A stretch of 64,000 nt of DNA from Candidatus Didemnitutus sp. (GCA_019634575.1 JAHCAY010000001.1:434001-498000); one strand, 5' to 3'; shown: positions 38,122-48,649, counted from the first letter of the stretch. Made by a program: numbers and translations. The notes: generated by a model not told the origin, from the sequence alone.

Positions 38122-38582
38122 GTTCGCTCGTCGTCTGGCGCCTCTGCGCCGCGAAATACGCCGCCACCGCCTTCTCCGGCGAAGGCGCGGAACTCTACGG
38201 CGGCCGCTGGTCGCCGCCCGGCTTGCGCGTGGCTTACTGCGCGGAATCCCGCGCGCTCGCGATCGTCGAAGTGCTCGCCAATGCCGACGAGCCCGACCGA
38301 CTGCTCCACCTCAAATGGAGCTTCGTCTCGGCCACGCTGCCCGAAAGCACCGTCGAGAAGCCGGCGCGCTTTCCGACGAATTGGCGGCAGTTCCCCCACC
38401 CGCCCGAAACGCAGGAAGTCGGCGCGGCCTGGCTGAAGTCCGGCACACACCTCGCGTTGCGCGTGCCGAGTGCGGTCGTGCCGGGCGAGTTCAACTACCT
38501 GGTCAATCCCGCACACCCGGCATTCGCGAAGCTCGTGTTCACGAAGCCGGAGCCGTTCGCCTTCGACCCGCGCTTGCTCTGA
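38118..38582 (+). CDS. RES-domain toxin
   Basis: 154 residues from GTG 38118. RES toxins (MbcT, ParT and relatives) degrade or transfer from NAD+ in an ADP-ribosyltransferase-like fold. Seen here: GGRWSPPGLRVAYCAES with R30, ALAIVEVL with E51, and VPSAVVPGEFNYLVNP with S118 and N130. These match the Arg, Glu and Ser that name the domain. Neutralised by the upstream antitoxin. All three key residues are present, so it is probably active. Confidence 0.93.
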   Translation: MSSLVVWRLCAAKYAATAFSGEGAELYGGRWSPPGLRVAYCAESRALAIVEVLANADEPDRLLHLKWSFVSATLPESTVEKPARFPTNWRQFPHPPETQEVGAAWLKSGTHLALRVPSAVVPGEFNYLVNPAHPAFAKLVFTKPEPFAFDPRLL

Positions 38583-38595
38583 GTTTGCCGCAGTT

Positions 38596-38678
38596 GTAGG
38601 ACGGAGTCTCCCGACCCCGCCGCAAGGCCTAACGCGCGCCGCCAGTTCGGCGGGGCCAGAAAGACCCCGCCCCGCTAC
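38596..38678. repeat. Inverted pair of GTAG-headed elements
   Basis: GTAG at 38596 opens a GC-rich segment that continues with GACCCCGCC-like sequence. CTAC at 38675 is the inverse head of a second copy (on the minus strand GTAGCGGGGCGGGGTC...). The region lies between the RES toxin and the permease gene, whose 3' ends converge here. Confidence 0.6.
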
Positions 38679-38695
38679 GTCGGCATCACGCCGCC

Positions 38696-41188
38696 TCACT
38701 CGTCACGCAGCGCCACGAGCGGATCGATCTTCGCCGCGCGTCGAGCCGGCAGATAGCTGGCGAGCAGCGCCACTACAATCAGCACGAGCGACACGACGGC
38801 ATACACGATCGGCTCCGTCGGTTTCACGCCGAACAGCAGGCTGGTCATGTAATGGCTGAGCAAAGCGGCGCCGGCCAAGCCGAGCACGATGCCGAGGCCG
38901 GTTTTCCACAGACCCTGCTTCAGGATGAGACCGATGATCTCGCCGTGCGAAGCGCCGATCGCGCCACGCACGCCGATCTCGCGCGTGCGCTGCGAGACGT
39001 CGTAGGCGAGCACGCCATAGATGCCGAGCGCGGAGAGGAACAGCGCCAAGCCCGCGAACGCCGCGAGCAAGAGCATGACGGCGCGGCGATTGTCGTAGGA
39101 CGAGTCGACGACCTGCGCCATCGCTCCCGTGTCAAAGAGGGCGATCGCGGGATCGATCTCCTTCATCTTCGCCCGCAGCGACGCGACGACATCCGCCGCC
39201 GGCCGCTCGGTGCGCAGGAACAGCGTCAGCCCGCCCGGCCGGCCGCCCTGCATGACCTGGTAGATGAAAGGATTCCCGCTCTTTTCCTCCACGCCGTTGT
39301 GCGGCAGGTCCTTCACCACGCCGACGATCGACGGCCAGTCCGCGTCCTTTTCCGGACGGGCCCCGAAGGTGAAGCGCCCGCCGAGCGCTGAGCGTCCCGG
39401 GAAGAATCTTTTCGCGAAACTCTCGTCCACGACGTAAACGCGCCGGTTTGGCGCGAGATCCGCCTCCTCGAAAAAGCGCCCCTCGACGAGTTTGAGCCCT
39501 AGCGTTTCCAGATAGCCCGGCGTCACGACCACGCGAAACGCGCCGGGCTGCGGCGCGCCGGGCGGCAGCGTGTCGTTCTCGAGCGTGAAGGCGTTGATCG
39601 GCAACCCGCCTTGGAACGGCGTCGCGAAACCGAGCGCGACGGAACTCACTCCCGGGATCTCCCGCAACGACGCCAGCAGCCGCTCGCGAATCTTGTTCGC
39701 CGCCTCGTCGCTCGCCCGGTGCGCCTGCGGCAGCGCGATGCGCCCCGTGACGACGTGCGAAGGATCGAAGCCCGGACTCACATCGAGCGCCTTGGCAAAG
39801 CTGCGAATGAGCAGACCCGCGCCCGTCAGCAGCATCAACGCCACCGCGATCTGCGCGACCACCAACGTGCCGCTCAACGCGCGCACGCCGCGCCCTGAAG
39901 AGGCGCCGCGCGTGCCGCGCTGGATCACCTCGGCGAGGTTGGTCCGCAATACATGGAAAACCGGAATCAGTCCGATCAGCACGCCGACCACGAGTGCCAG
40001 CGCGACAGCGAAGCCGAGCACGCGCAGGTCGATCGTCGCGGCGAGCGCCTGCGGGAGCATTTTGGCCAGGTAGAAATTCGTCGCCTTGAGCGCGCCCCAC
40101 GCCAGCAACACGCCCAGCACGGCGCCGAGGCCGGTGAGCAGCAGGCTCTCGAGCAGCAATTGGCGTGCGATGATGCGCCGGCTCGCGCCGAGCGCAGAGC
40201 GAATCGCGAGCTCCGACTGGCGCGCGTTCGAGCGCGCGAGGAGGAGGTTGGCGACGTTCACGCAACCGATCAGCAGCACGAACGCCACGCCGCCCTGCAG
40301 CAGCAGCAACGTGGGCCGCACCGGTTGCACGCGCTGATCCTGCACGCCGCCGACGTTCATCGTCATGCCGGAGCGCTCGGCGAAGGCCTTCAGCGCCGGC
40401 GGGCCCGCATCGACGTAGATTTTCTCAAGTGTCTTCGCCTCGGCGTCCGCCGCGCCGGCGGTCGCGCCGGGTTTCAGCCGGCCGTAGAGGTTGATACCAA
40501 CGCCGTAACGGCCTTGCGGACTCTCGGCAGCCGCGGGCCAGCTCAGCGGCAGGATGAATTTCACCCGCGCGTCGAAGGCCTCGAATGTCCGCGGCGCCAC
40601 GCCGATGATCTTGTAGGCGTCGCCGTCGATGCGGATTTCGCGCCCGATGACCTCGGGGCTCTCGTTGAATTGCGCGCGCCAATACGACTGCGTCAGCACG
40701 GCGACGCGATCCGCGCCCGGCTTGTTCTGTTCCTGGGTGAAAAAGCTGCCGAGGATCGGTTGCACGCGGAGGATGGGAAAAATCTCCGCCGTCGCCTTGG
40801 CCAACGGCGTGCGCACCACCGCGCCCTCCTCGCCCACCATGTTGTAGGAAAACGACCACAGGCCGAGCGTCTCGTAGGACGTGGCATTCTTCGAATAGTC
40901 GAGGTAGAACGGCACATTGGCCGGCATGTGCATGAGGCCGGCCTTCGCCGCGGAGGTGTAAAGTTCGACAATGCGGTCCGGCTCGTCGAACGGCAGCGGC
41001 TTGAGCATCAGTGAATACACGGTCGAGAAGATCGCAGTCGTCGCGCCGATGCACAGCGCGAGCGTGAGCAGGGTCGTGGCGGCGAACCCGCGGCTTTTCC
41101 AAAGCAACCGGAACGCATGGCGAAGGTCGCCCGGGACGCCAGCGAGCAAACCGCTGGAGCCCGGCGCGGAAGCGTGGGGGGAAGGCAT
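38696..41188 (-). CDS. MacB/FtsX-type orphan ABC permease (ADOP family)
   Basis: 830 residues with two MacB-type periplasmic domains and two FtsX permease cores. The first helix is FAATTLLTLALCIGATTAIFSTVYSLML. The helices of the first core are near LLLLQGGVAFVLLIGCVNVANLLLARSNARQSELAIRSALGAS. The second half repeats the pattern with RREIG-like SQRTREIGVRGAIGASHGEIIGLILKQGL. Length and duplication match the permease type common in Acidobacteria and Verrucomicrobiota that is usually found without a cognate ATPase; none is nearby. ATG 41188 gives MPSPHASAP. Likely substrates are lipoproteins, peptides or toxic compounds; not deducible. Confidence 0.9.
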   Translation of the reverse strand: MPSPHASAPGSSGLLAGVPGDLRHAFRLLWKSRGFAATTLLTLALCIGATTAIFSTVYSLMLKPLPFDEPDRIVELYTSAAKAGLMHMPANVPFYLDYSKNATSYETLGLWSFSYNMVGEEGAVVRTPLAKATAEIFPILRVQPILGSFFTQEQNKPGADRVAVLTQSYWRAQFNESPEVIGREIRIDGDAYKIIGVAPRTFEAFDARVKFILPLSWPAAAESPQGRYGVGINLYGRLKPGATAGAADAEAKTLEKIYVDAGPPALKAFAERSGMTMNVGGVQDQRVQPVRPTLLLLQGGVAFVLLIGCVNVANLLLARSNARQSELAIRSALGASRRIIARQLLLESLLLTGLGAVLGVLLAWGALKATNFYLAKMLPQALAATIDLRVLGFAVALALVVGVLIGLIPVFHVLRTNLAEVIQRGTRGASSGRGVRALSGTLVVAQIAVALMLLTGAGLLIRSFAKALDVSPGFDPSHVVTGRIALPQAHRASDEAANKIRERLLASLREIPGVSSVALGFATPFQGGLPINAFTLENDTLPPGAPQPGAFRVVVTPGYLETLGLKLVEGRFFEEADLAPNRRVYVVDESFAKRFFPGRSALGGRFTFGARPEKDADWPSIVGVVKDLPHNGVEEKSGNPFIYQVMQGGRPGGLTLFLRTERPAADVVASLRAKMKEIDPAIALFDTGAMAQVVDSSYDNRRAVMLLLAAFAGLALFLSALGIYGVLAYDVSQRTREIGVRGAIGASHGEIIGLILKQGLWKTGLGIVLGLAGAALLSHYMTSLLFGVKPTEPIVYAVVSLVLIVVALLASYLPARRAAKIDPLVALRDE

Positions 41189-41348
41189 GGTCGGGATAAC
41201 CCAGCAAATCGGAGCGAAGTTACAACGTTTCCCCGCGCGTCCGGCCACCGAGCCCACCGTCGGGTATTTCGCCCAGGTCGCCGCAAACAAAATTTTCGCT
41301 CCCCAACACGCGACTTTGCTTCGGCGCGGAAGCGGTTATTTTCCCCGC

Positions 41349-41597
41349 ATGGATCCGAAGACCATCGCCAACGAAATCTGCGATCAGGCCGATGACTTCC
41401 TCGCCGGGGTGCGCAAACGGGACGAAGCCAAAGCCGGCATCGCGGAATACCTCACCCTGCACCACCGCTCGCTCGCTCCCGCCGACAAGAAGGCCGTCAT
41501 CGACCAGACGATGCGCATCCTCGACAACGAAGGCTTCTTCGAAGCCGAAGCCGGGGGCGAGGACGCCGGCGACTTCTCCGAAGCCGAGGAAAGCTGA
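41349..41597 (+). CDS. Small acidic protein of unknown function
   Basis: 82 residues. A helical N-terminal part (TIANEICDQADDFLAGVRKRDEAKAGIAEYLTLHHRSLAPADKKAVIDQTMRILDNEGFF) precedes a very acidic tail ending GEDAGDFSEAEES. No cysteine pair or HTH. It is divergent from the permease gene, with a 160-base gap holding nothing recognisable. It stops nine bases before the stop of the convergent hybrid kinase gene. Unknown; supported by good coding character and a normal start. Confidence 0.7.
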   Translation: MDPKTIANEICDQADDFLAGVRKRDEAKAGIAEYLTLHHRSLAPADKKAVIDQTMRILDNEGFFEAEAGGEDAGDFSEAEES

Positions 41598-41606
41598 GCC
41601 GCCCGC

Positions 41607-44600
41607 TCAGTTGCGCGGTCGCGAGAATTTTTCCACCGCGCTCGCGAGGTCGTGCTTGCGCACCGGCTTGGATAGGAATCCCGCCATGCCGAGCGATTCG
41701 CAACGTGTCCGGTCCTCGACGCTGCTGTTGGCCGTCAGCGCCACGATCGGAGGAGTCCGCGACCCGTCCCGCCGCCGAATCGCCGCGGTCGCCTCGTAGC
41801 CATCCCGCACCGGCATGCGACAATCCATGAAGATGAGATCGTAGCGCCGCTCGGCGGAGCGCGCGATCGCCTCGTCGCCGTTGACCGCCACGTCGACCAC
41901 GCAACCGAGCGCCTCGAGCATGGATTTCGCGATGTAACGGTTCACCTCGTCGTCTTCGACCAGCAGGATGGTGCGCGGCGCGAGCTTCGCCGGCATCGCA
42001 TCCCCTGGCGCGGATGGCTGCGGTGCCGGGCGGCGCAGCCGGTTGAGTTCCTCGACCAAATATTCGGGGTGCAACATCGGTTTGCGCACCAGCCCGGCAG
42101 GCGCGAGCTCCGCGGCGTCCTCGAGCTCGTAGCCCCACGGCGCAGCGAGGATCACGGGGACATTGGCTGCGAGCGTCTGGCGCAGCTCCCGCAGCGCGGA
42201 GCGCTCGAGCACCGCGACCGAGATGTCGACCAACAAGGCCGTGAACGCGCCGCTCCGCAGGCGCTCGCGCGCTTCGGCCACGCTGCCCGCCGCCACGACC
42301 TCCACCCCTGTCCGCGCGCCGAGCGCCACGCTTGCCTCGGCGGCAGCCGGCAGATCATCGATCGCGAGCACGCGCCATCCACGCGGCGGCATCACCACCG
42401 CGGGTAGTTCCACCGGCATCTCGATCGCAAAGGCGAACGTCGACCCGCGGCCCTGCTCGCTGACGACCTCGATCACCCCGTCCATGAGCCCGACGAGGTG
42501 CTTGCAGATGGCGAGTCCGAGCCCCGTGCCCCCGTAACGACGCGTCGACGAGGTATCCTGTTGGGTAAATTTGTCGAACAACCGCTCCCGCGCTTCCGGC
42601 GCGATGCCGATGCCCGTGTCCGTGACGGAAAACCGGATTCGCTCCGCGCCGGCTGCCGCACCGGGCTCGCGGGTCACTCGCACCGCGATGTGCCCGCGCT
42701 CGCTGAACTTGATCGCATTGGAAACGAGATTGAGCAGCACCTGCCGCAAACGCCCCGCGTCGCCCACGACCATCGCCGGCAGGTCCGGCGCCAGCACCAA
42801 GGTCAATTCGAGCTCCTTTTCGAGCGCTTTGGCGTGCAACGTTTCGACGGCATCGATCACCGGCTGGCGCGGCTCGAACGACTCCCGCGCGAGCGTCACG
42901 TGCCCCGCCTCGATCTTGGAGAAATCCAGCACGTCGTTCAGCAGCGTCAGCAAGCCGCCCGCGCTCACCCGCAACGCGTCGAGGAATTCCCGCTGCGTGG
43001 CGTCGAGCGCGGTGTCGGCGAGCAAATCGGCCGAGCCGACGATGCCGTTCAGCGGCGTGCGGATCTCGTGGCTGACGGTGGCAAGAAAATCGCTCTTCGC
43101 CTTGCTGGCGGCGGCGGCGGCCTCCTTCTCCCGCCGTTCGTGCTCGGCGCGCGCCTGCGCCTCGGCGACGAGGCGCTCGTGCTCCAGTCGCTCGCGCTGG
43201 CGACGCAGCCGCAAACTCTGCGCGGTCCACGCTCCGGCGCCCACCAGCGTCGCGAGCAGAATAACGCCCCCGTAGCGGAACCAGAGCGTCTCCCAAAAAT
43301 GCGGTGCCAGCTCCAGCACCGGGATCTCTGCAGCGGGACCGCGCCGCCCATCTCGACCGACCGCGCGCACGGCGAAACGGTAGCTCCCCGGCGCGAGTTC
43401 GAAGAGATCCACGCGACGATTCGGCCCGGCGTCGCGCCACTCCTTGCGTCCGCCATCGAGCGAATACTCGAAGCGCAGCGTTTCCGCATCAGTGAGATTG
43501 ACGGCGGAGAAGCTCACCGACACCCGGCGCGTGCCAGCCGGCAGTTCCACCCGCTCCATCGGCCCCGCCGGCCGCGGGACGCCATCGATTTCCAAGCCCG
43601 TGAGCAAAGTCGGCGCCACGGGCACCACCTCGAAGCGTTGCCGTGGGTCGAGGAACGTCACGCCGCGCATCGTCGCGATGACGAAACGTCCATCGCTCAC
43701 TCGCCGCCAGAGCGGCGAAACGCCGTCGCGCAGAGCGAAAGGCAATCCGTCAGTCTGATCGATGAGGACGAAGTCCAACGCGGGCGGCCCGCCGGCGAGC
43801 CAGCGCTCCACCGACTGGTGCGTGATCCGCAGCAATCCGCGCTCGGTGCCGGCCCAGATGTTGCCGTCGTCGTCGTGGAAAATCAGCTGCGCGATCCCCG
43901 GCGGCAGGCCCGATGCCGCGGTGAGCCGCCGCCAGACGCCGCTCACGCGCACGGCCAGCCCGCCGTCTTCCCACGCCACCCACAAGCGTCCGGCGGCGTC
44001 GCAATGCACCGCCTCGACACCCGTGGCGCGATCCGCGACGGCCTCGTGGCGCACTTGATCCGCCTTGAACGCAAACAAGCCCGCCGAGCGACTCGCCGCC
44101 CAGATCGTCCCATCCAAATCCTCCGCCAGCGCGTGGAACCGCGTGGCCGGGACGCCGTCCGCCGCCGTGTAGACGCGAAACCGGCCGGCGCGCTCGCTCG
44201 CGACACCGGTATTCGTCGCGAGCCAGAGCGTGCCGTCGCGCGCCGCGTGCAGACCATAGACCACTTCGTCGCCCGTCCCCGAACGTGGATGAAGTCGTGC
44301 ACCGGTGTCGCTGACCTCCAGCGCGCCCTCGCCAAACGTGCCCGCCCAAATATGTCCCTGCGCATCGCGCTCGAGCGTCATCGGCCACGAACCGGTCGGC
44401 TTGAATCGCTCGCCGAGCAGTCCGGGGGCCGGCTGAAAAACCCCGTCGCGCAGCAACACCACGCCGCCGCCGTGCGTCGCCACCAGGAACTCGTTGGGGC
44501 CGGTTTCGAGCACGCTGTTGACGACCGGCTGCTTCAGGCCCGCCTGCCGCCCGAGCGTCAGCACGCGATTCGGCCGCAAGCGGGCGAGTCCGCCGCCGTT

Positions 44601-45563
44601 CGTGCCGAGCCAGATGTTGCGCGCGTTGTCCTCGAACACCGCCTGCACGGCGTCGTTTTCCAGCCCTTCCTCCATCGTGGTGCGGAGCCACTGGCCGGCC
44701 GCCAGACGCGCGTAGGCTCCGCGCGTGGAGCTGGCGATCCAGAGCCGGCCACGCGAATCCTCCAACAACCGGATGTAGTCGGGCGGCAGAAATTCGGGCC
44801 GCGGCAAATCCTCCACCACGCCGCCGTCCTGCCAGCGCACAATCCGGCCGCGGATCGCGATCCAGACGCCGCCCCGCGCGGAACGCGCGATGCCACCCAG
44901 CTGCTCCCGCGGATCGGTGGACTGGAACACTTCCTCCCAACGGCCGTCCCGCCACCGGCAGATGCGTTGCGGCTGCGTGAGCCAGAGATTGCCTTCGCCA
45001 TCGGTCTCCAGCGCGGAGCCCTGAATCGTCCGCGGCCCGATGTCCGGCAGCGGCATATTGCGGAAGTGCTCGCCGTCCGCGCAAGCGAACGCCTTGCCGC
45101 CGAAGGTGACGAGGATCTGGCCCTTCCACTCGACCAACGAGTGCGACGGCTCCATGGGCAACCCCTGCTCCGCGCCGAACCAGCGCCACTTCCCATCCCG
45201 CAGGCAGCCCACGCCGCGATTGCCCGAGAGCCACAGGGCACCGTCGTGCGCGACCAGCAACTGCAACACCATGCCGTCGTGCAATGCCGGCACATCGGGC
45301 GGCGCGATCACCTCGAAACGCATGCCGTCGAACCGCGTCAGGTTCGAATACGAACCGATCCACAAATACCCGTCCGGCGTCTGCGCGATGCAGGTCGGCG
45401 CCACATGCGGGTATCCCGCCTCGACCGTCCACACGCGCACTTGATACTCGGCCGTCGCCGCCGTGAAAATCTCCCGCTGAGCCAGCACAGTGCTCGTCAC
45501 AAGGAAGCAGGCGGCAAGGAATGACTTGCGGGCGTGTGCGAGAGTTCGTCCTGTGAGTGTCAC
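41607..45563 (-). CDS. Beta-propeller hybrid two-component system protein
   Basis: 1318 residues from GTG 45563. Signal peptide 1-29. Periplasmic two-component propeller repeats follow with many WIGS/WLG/WAG-type strands ([31 protein letters not shown]), then a Y_Y_Y domain ([16 protein letters not shown]) and one membrane helix ([16 protein letters not shown]). The kinase has H-box [20 protein letters not shown]-box LVSNAIKFS and G2 [12 protein letters not shown]. Two receivers follow: the first keeps IDD, VDIS and RKP but has Ala in place of the usual Ser/Thr; the second is complete ([24 protein letters not shown]). No C-terminal HTH, unlike Bacteroides HTCS proteins. Confidence 0.93.
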   Translation of the reverse strand: MTLTGRTLAHARKSFLAACFLVTSTVLAQREIFTAATAEYQVRVWTVEAGYPHVAPTCIAQTPDGYLWIGSYSNLTRFDGMRFEVIAPPDVPALHDGMVLQLLVAHDGALWLSGNRGVGCLRDGKWRWFGAEQGLPMEPSHSLVEWKGQILVTFGGKAFACADGEHFRNMPLPDIGPRTIQGSALETDGEGNLWLTQPQRICRWRDGRWEEVFQSTDPREQLGGIARSARGGVWIAIRGRIVRWQDGGVVEDLPRPEFLPPDYIRLLEDSRGRLWIASSTRGAYARLAAGQWLRTTMEEGLENDAVQAVFEDNARNIWLGTNGGGLARLRPNRVLTLGRQAGLKQPVVNSVLETGPNEFLVATHGGGVVLLRDGVFQPAPGLLGERFKPTGSWPMTLERDAQGHIWAGTFGEGALEVSDTGARLHPRSGTGDEVVYGLHAARDGTLWLATNTGVASERAGRFRVYTAADGVPATRFHALAEDLDGTIWAASRSAGLFAFKADQVRHEAVADRATGVEAVHCDAAGRLWVAWEDGGLAVRVSGVWRRLTAASGLPPGIAQLIFHDDDGNIWAGTERGLLRITHQSVERWLAGGPPALDFVLIDQTDGLPFALRDGVSPLWRRVSDGRFVIATMRGVTFLDPRQRFEVVPVAPTLLTGLEIDGVPRPAGPMERVELPAGTRRVSVSFSAVNLTDAETLRFEYSLDGGRKEWRDAGPNRRVDLFELAPGSYRFAVRAVGRDGRRGPAAEIPVLELAPHFWETLWFRYGGVILLATLVGAGAWTAQSLRLRRQRERLEHERLVAEAQARAEHERREKEAAAAASKAKSDFLATVSHEIRTPLNGIVGSADLLADTALDATQREFLDALRVSAGGLLTLLNDVLDFSKIEAGHVTLARESFEPRQPVIDAVETLHAKALEKELELTLVLAPDLPAMVVGDAGRLRQVLLNLVSNAIKFSERGHIAVRVTREPGAAAGAERIRFSVTDTGIGIAPEARERLFDKFTQQDTSSTRRYGGTGLGLAICKHLVGLMDGVIEVVSEQGRGSTFAFAIEMPVELPAVVMPPRGWRVLAIDDLPAAAEASVALGARTGVEVVAAGSVAEARERLRSGAFTALLVDISVAVLERSALRELRQTLAANVPVILAAPWGYELEDAAELAPAGLVRKPMLHPEYLVEELNRLRRPAPQPSAPGDAMPAKLAPRTILLVEDDEVNRYIAKSMLEALGCVVDVAVNGDEAIARSAERRYDLIFMDCRMPVRDGYEATAAIRRRDGSRTPPIVALTANSSVEDRTRCESLGMAGFLSKPVRKHDLASAVEKFSRPRN

Positions 45564-45570
45564 GTGATTC

Positions 45571-45590
45571 GTAGGGCCCCTTGGCCCTAC
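45571..45590. repeat. GTAG-headed palindrome
   Basis: GTAGGGCC / GGCCCTAC stem of 8 bp with loop CCTT, between the divergently transcribed hybrid kinase and the DUF5069-like gene. A regulatory role is conceivable because both starts lie within 45 bases. Confidence 0.6.
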
Positions 45591-45633
45591 TGTTTCGCGG
45601 CGCTTTCCAGTCGTCCAGCTTCGTTTCGATTTT

Positions 45634-46083
45634 ATGAACTACTCGACACCTGACCTGAGCCAGCATCCGCCGCGCAGTCCCCGCGCCCGCCTCGGCGGCT
45701 ACGCTCACCTGCCCCGCCTCCTCGACAAGGCCCGCGCCCAACTCGCCGGAAAAATGGGCGAATACAACTGGAACTGCCCGCTCGACCAGCGCTTCTTCGC
45801 TTTCGCCGGCGTGACGGCCGACGCGTTGCTCGCCGCCGTCAAGGAAGGCAAGGGCGACGCGGAAATGCTCGAATGGCTCGCATCCAGCCAGCAGCCCAAA
45901 CGCGCCGCATGGGAAATCCTCGCTTGGTCGCAATGGCTCGAGAATCTCGCGCCCGGCGACGTCACGCGTCACGAGACCTTCGCCGAGCACATCCGGAAAA
46001 TGGCGCCGAAACGCGACGACATCCGCACGATGTTCGACCGGCTGGAGCTCGACGACTACTTCAGCTTCGGCGGCAAAGCCTGA
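45634..46083 (+). CDS. DUF5069-like conserved protein
   Basis: 149 residues, soluble. Conserved-looking features are [48 protein letters not shown], i.e. a [18 protein letters not shown] start and CPLDQ. From memory this resembles Pfam DUF5069, frequent in Verrucomicrobiota; no function is known for it. C-terminal [16 protein letters not shown] 45634 is well placed after the GTAG palindrome. It stands alone. Confidence 0.75.
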   Translation: MNYSTPDLSQHPPRSPRARLGGYAHLPRLLDKARAQLAGKMGEYNWNCPLDQRFFAFAGVTADALLAAVKEGKGDAEMLEWLASSQQPKRAAWEILAWSQWLENLAPGDVTRHETFAEHIRKMAPKRDDIRTMFDRLELDDYFSFGGKA

Positions 46084-46113
46084 AGCCGGCCTCGCGTCCG
46101 CGTCGGCGTTGCC

Positions 46114-46752
46114 TCACGGCATCAGCCGCTCGACGGTCCACTTTCCCTCGGCCTGCCGGCGATACATGAACCGGTCGTGCAGCCGGTTGGGCCGGCCCTG
46201 CCAGAACTCGAAGCTTCCCGGCGTCACGCGATAGCCGCCCCAATTGGTCGGCAGCGGAATCTCGCCCTGCGCGAACTTCGCCTTCATCTCCGCGAACTTC
46301 TGCTCGAGCAACGCGCGCGTGGTGATAACCGAGCTCTGCCGCGATGCCCATGCACCGATCTGGCTGTCGCGCGGCCGCGACAGAAAATACTTCAGCGACT
46401 CCGCCGCACCGATCTTCTCCGCCGTGCCGGTGACGACGACCTGCCGCTCGAGCGGCAGCCAGGGAAACATCAACGCCACGCGCGGATTCGCTGCGAGGTC
46501 GCGGGCCTTGGAGCTCTCGTAATTGGTGTAGAAAACGAAGCCGCGCTCGTCGAAGCCCTTCAGCAGCACGGTGCGCAGATTCGGACGCCCAGATGCATCG
46601 GCCGTGGCCAGCGACATGGCGTTCGGCTCCAGCACCTGCGTCTCGATCGCCTCCCGCATCCAGAGATCGAACTGCGCGAACGGACTGGCATTCAGGTCGG
46701 GCAGATCGAGCGAGCGCGACGCGTAGTTGCGGCGGAGTTCCTGCAAATTCAT
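46114..46752 (-). CDS. pdxH: Pyridoxamine 5'-phosphate oxidase (PdxH)
   Basis: FMN enzyme oxidising pyridoxine/pyridoxamine 5'-phosphate to pyridoxal phosphate; 212 residues, standard size. Landmarks: MNLQELRRNYASRSL start, RTVLLKGFDERGFVFYTNYESSKARDL (FMN binding), SRPRDSQIGAWASRQS, WGGYRVTPGSFEFWQGRPNRLHDR and the C-terminal ERLMP. The gap to ispH (46753-46879) shows no clear promoter or gene. Confidence 0.97.
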   Translation of the reverse strand: MNLQELRRNYASRSLDLPDLNASPFAQFDLWMREAIETQVLEPNAMSLATADASGRPNLRTVLLKGFDERGFVFYTNYESSKARDLAANPRVALMFPWLPLERQVVVTGTAEKIGAAESLKYFLSRPRDSQIGAWASRQSSVITTRALLEQKFAEMKAKFAQGEIPLPTNWGGYRVTPGSFEFWQGRPNRLHDRFMYRRQAEGKWTVERLMP

Positions 46753-46879
46753 GCCGTGCAGCCTCGCGGTTTCGCGGGTCCGACGCAAGCAGCCGGCGCG
46801 GGCGGCCAGCACAGTGCGCGGTCGCGACACGTGCGACAGGAAGTTTGACGCTCCTCGCGGTTGTGCTTCCGTCGGAGCT

Positions 46880-48598
46880 GTGTCCGTCGCCACCGCCCGC
46901 CTCCCGCTCCTCCTCGCGTTCAACCCGAGCAACCAACTCGCGGTCGCCGTGGACAGCGCGCGCGTGAAGTTGCCCTTCGCCGGCGAACATGCCGGCGCAG
47001 ACCTGAACCGCGCCTTCCCGACCAGCACGGCGCCGGCGGAGTATTTTTCCTTCACGCACGCAGGCACGGAGTGGGCCGTCTCCTTCGTGCAGGTCTCCAC
47101 CCAGGCGGCGGGGGACCTTGCGTTTCGCTCGATCGAACAGCTCGAGCGCCAGGGCGACCGTCTCGACCCGCTGCTCGCCGCCGTGTTGCCGCGCCTCGAG
47201 CCCCATCTGATCGAGATTCCCTACCTGCATCTCGGCGAAAACGACTACATCTATCGCTTCCGCGTCGAGAAAGACCGCAACCGCTCCATCTACCAGCAGG
47301 ACGACGACGCCCGCGGCCTCTACCAGAGCAAGCTGTGCGAAGCCATCAAGGCCCTCGCGCGCACCAACGAGCGCTCGGCTTCCGCACCCGCCGTGCTCGA
47401 TTTCGGCGCTGTGCGCTACGTCATCCCCAGCCACTTCGGCTTCTGTCTCGGTGTGAAGAACGCCATCGAGCGCGCCTACGAGTCCCTCGCGGAGAATCCC
47501 GGCCGCCGCGTCTTCATGCTCAGCGAACTGATCCACAATCCGTTCGTGAACGAAGACCTCCTCCGCCGCGGCCTGCGCTACCTGCAGACGGACAAAGGCG
47601 TGCCCTTCACCGTCAGCGGCCGGCCTGCGAGCGCCGACCAGCCGGAGCCGTGGTTGTGGGATTCCCTCACCAGCGAGGACGTGGTGATCATCCCGGCCTT
47701 CGGCGCGACCGACGAGGACAAGAAACGCCTCATCCGCAAAGGCATTCGCGTCGCCCAATACGACGCCACCTGCATGCTCGTGGAAAAAGTCTGGAAAGCG
47801 GCCCGCGCCTTCGGCCGCGAAGGCTTCACCGTCGTCATCCACGGCAAAAGCGAGCACGAGGAGACGAAAGCCACCTTTTCCAACACCCGCCGCTACGCGC
47901 CGGCGATCATCATTCGCTCGCTCGACGAGGCTCGGCTGCTCGGTGACTACATCGCCCAGCCCACACCGGCCGGACGCGCCGCGATCCTGAAAAAATTCGA
48001 GGGCAAGACCACGCCCGGCTTCGATCCCACGCTGCACCTGGATCGCGTTGCCGTCGTCAACCAGACCACGCTCCTGATGAACGAGACGGCGAGCATCATC
48101 GACTACTTCAAGACCGTCTTCACCGCGAAATACGGCGCGGAGAGCGGACTCGAACATGTCGGCGGCGCGGGCAAGAAGGACACGCTTTGCTACGCGACGC
48201 AGGTCAACCAGGACGCCCTCGCCCGCGCACTGGGCGAGCCGCTCGATGCAGCCTTCGTCGTGGGCGGCAAAAACTCCTCGAATACCTACCAGCTCTACCG
48301 CGTGTGCGAGCACAAGCTCGGCAGCCGCGCGTTTTTCATCCAATCCGAGTCCAGCATCCGCTCTCGTTGCCAGATCGAGCACTACGTTTTCCCCGCGAGC
48401 GGACACGGCAAAGGCGGGCACACCGAAGTCCACCCGCTGTGGAAGGATTGCGATATGGCGCCCAAGCGCGTGCTCATCACCGGCGGCGCCTCGTGCCCCG
48501 ACGGCCTCGTCCAGCAGGTGATCACGCGCATCAACTCCTTTTTCCCCGCCGCGGAGCTGCGCTCGATCGACGCGGTCCTCGCCGATCTGGAGCAATAA
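46880..48598 (+). CDS. ispH: 4-hydroxy-3-methylbut-2-enyl diphosphate reductase (IspH) with N-terminal extension
   Basis: Last enzyme of the MEP pathway, producing IPP and DMAPP; iron-sulfur protein. Cluster cysteines: C189 (SHFGFCLGVKNAI), C298 (YDATCMLVEKVW) and C437 (LCYATQ). Other landmarks: HGKSEHEETKAT and NSSNTYQLYRVCEH. The protein has 572 residues, far more than the usual 300-410; residues 1-180 form an extra N-terminal domain of unknown nature (for example EIPYLHLGENDYIYRFRVEKDRN). The only credible start in the open frame is GTG 46880. The catalytic half resembles the longer plant/cyanobacterial form. Confidence 0.92.
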   Translation: MSVATARLPLLLAFNPSNQLAVAVDSARVKLPFAGEHAGADLNRAFPTSTAPAEYFSFTHAGTEWAVSFVQVSTQAAGDLAFRSIEQLERQGDRLDPLLAAVLPRLEPHLIEIPYLHLGENDYIYRFRVEKDRNRSIYQQDDDARGLYQSKLCEAIKALARTNERSASAPAVLDFGAVRYVIPSHFGFCLGVKNAIERAYESLAENPGRRVFMLSELIHNPFVNEDLLRRGLRYLQTDKGVPFTVSGRPASADQPEPWLWDSLTSEDVVIIPAFGATDEDKKRLIRKGIRVAQYDATCMLVEKVWKAARAFGREGFTVVIHGKSEHEETKATFSNTRRYAPAIIIRSLDEARLLGDYIAQPTPAGRAAILKKFEGKTTPGFDPTLHLDRVAVVNQTTLLMNETASIIDYFKTVFTAKYGAESGLEHVGGAGKKDTLCYATQVNQDALARALGEPLDAAFVVGGKNSSNTYQLYRVCEHKLGSRAFFIQSESSIRSRCQIEHYVFPASGHGKGGHTEVHPLWKDCDMAPKRVLITGGASCPDGLVQQVITRINSFFPAAELRSIDAVLADLEQ

Positions 48599-48622
48599 AA
48601 AGCCGGGCGATAGGGCCCGGCT
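48596..48622 (-). terminator. Rho-independent terminator (minus strand)
   Basis: Stem AGCCGGGC / GCCCGGCT (8 bp) with a six-base loop. On the minus strand it is followed by TTTTATT, so it ends the beta-barrel gene. It overlaps the last bases of the convergent ispH gene, so it may also end that transcript. Confidence 0.85.
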
Positions 48623-48649
48623 CAGGAGTGGTGCGATGGCGCGGCGGGG

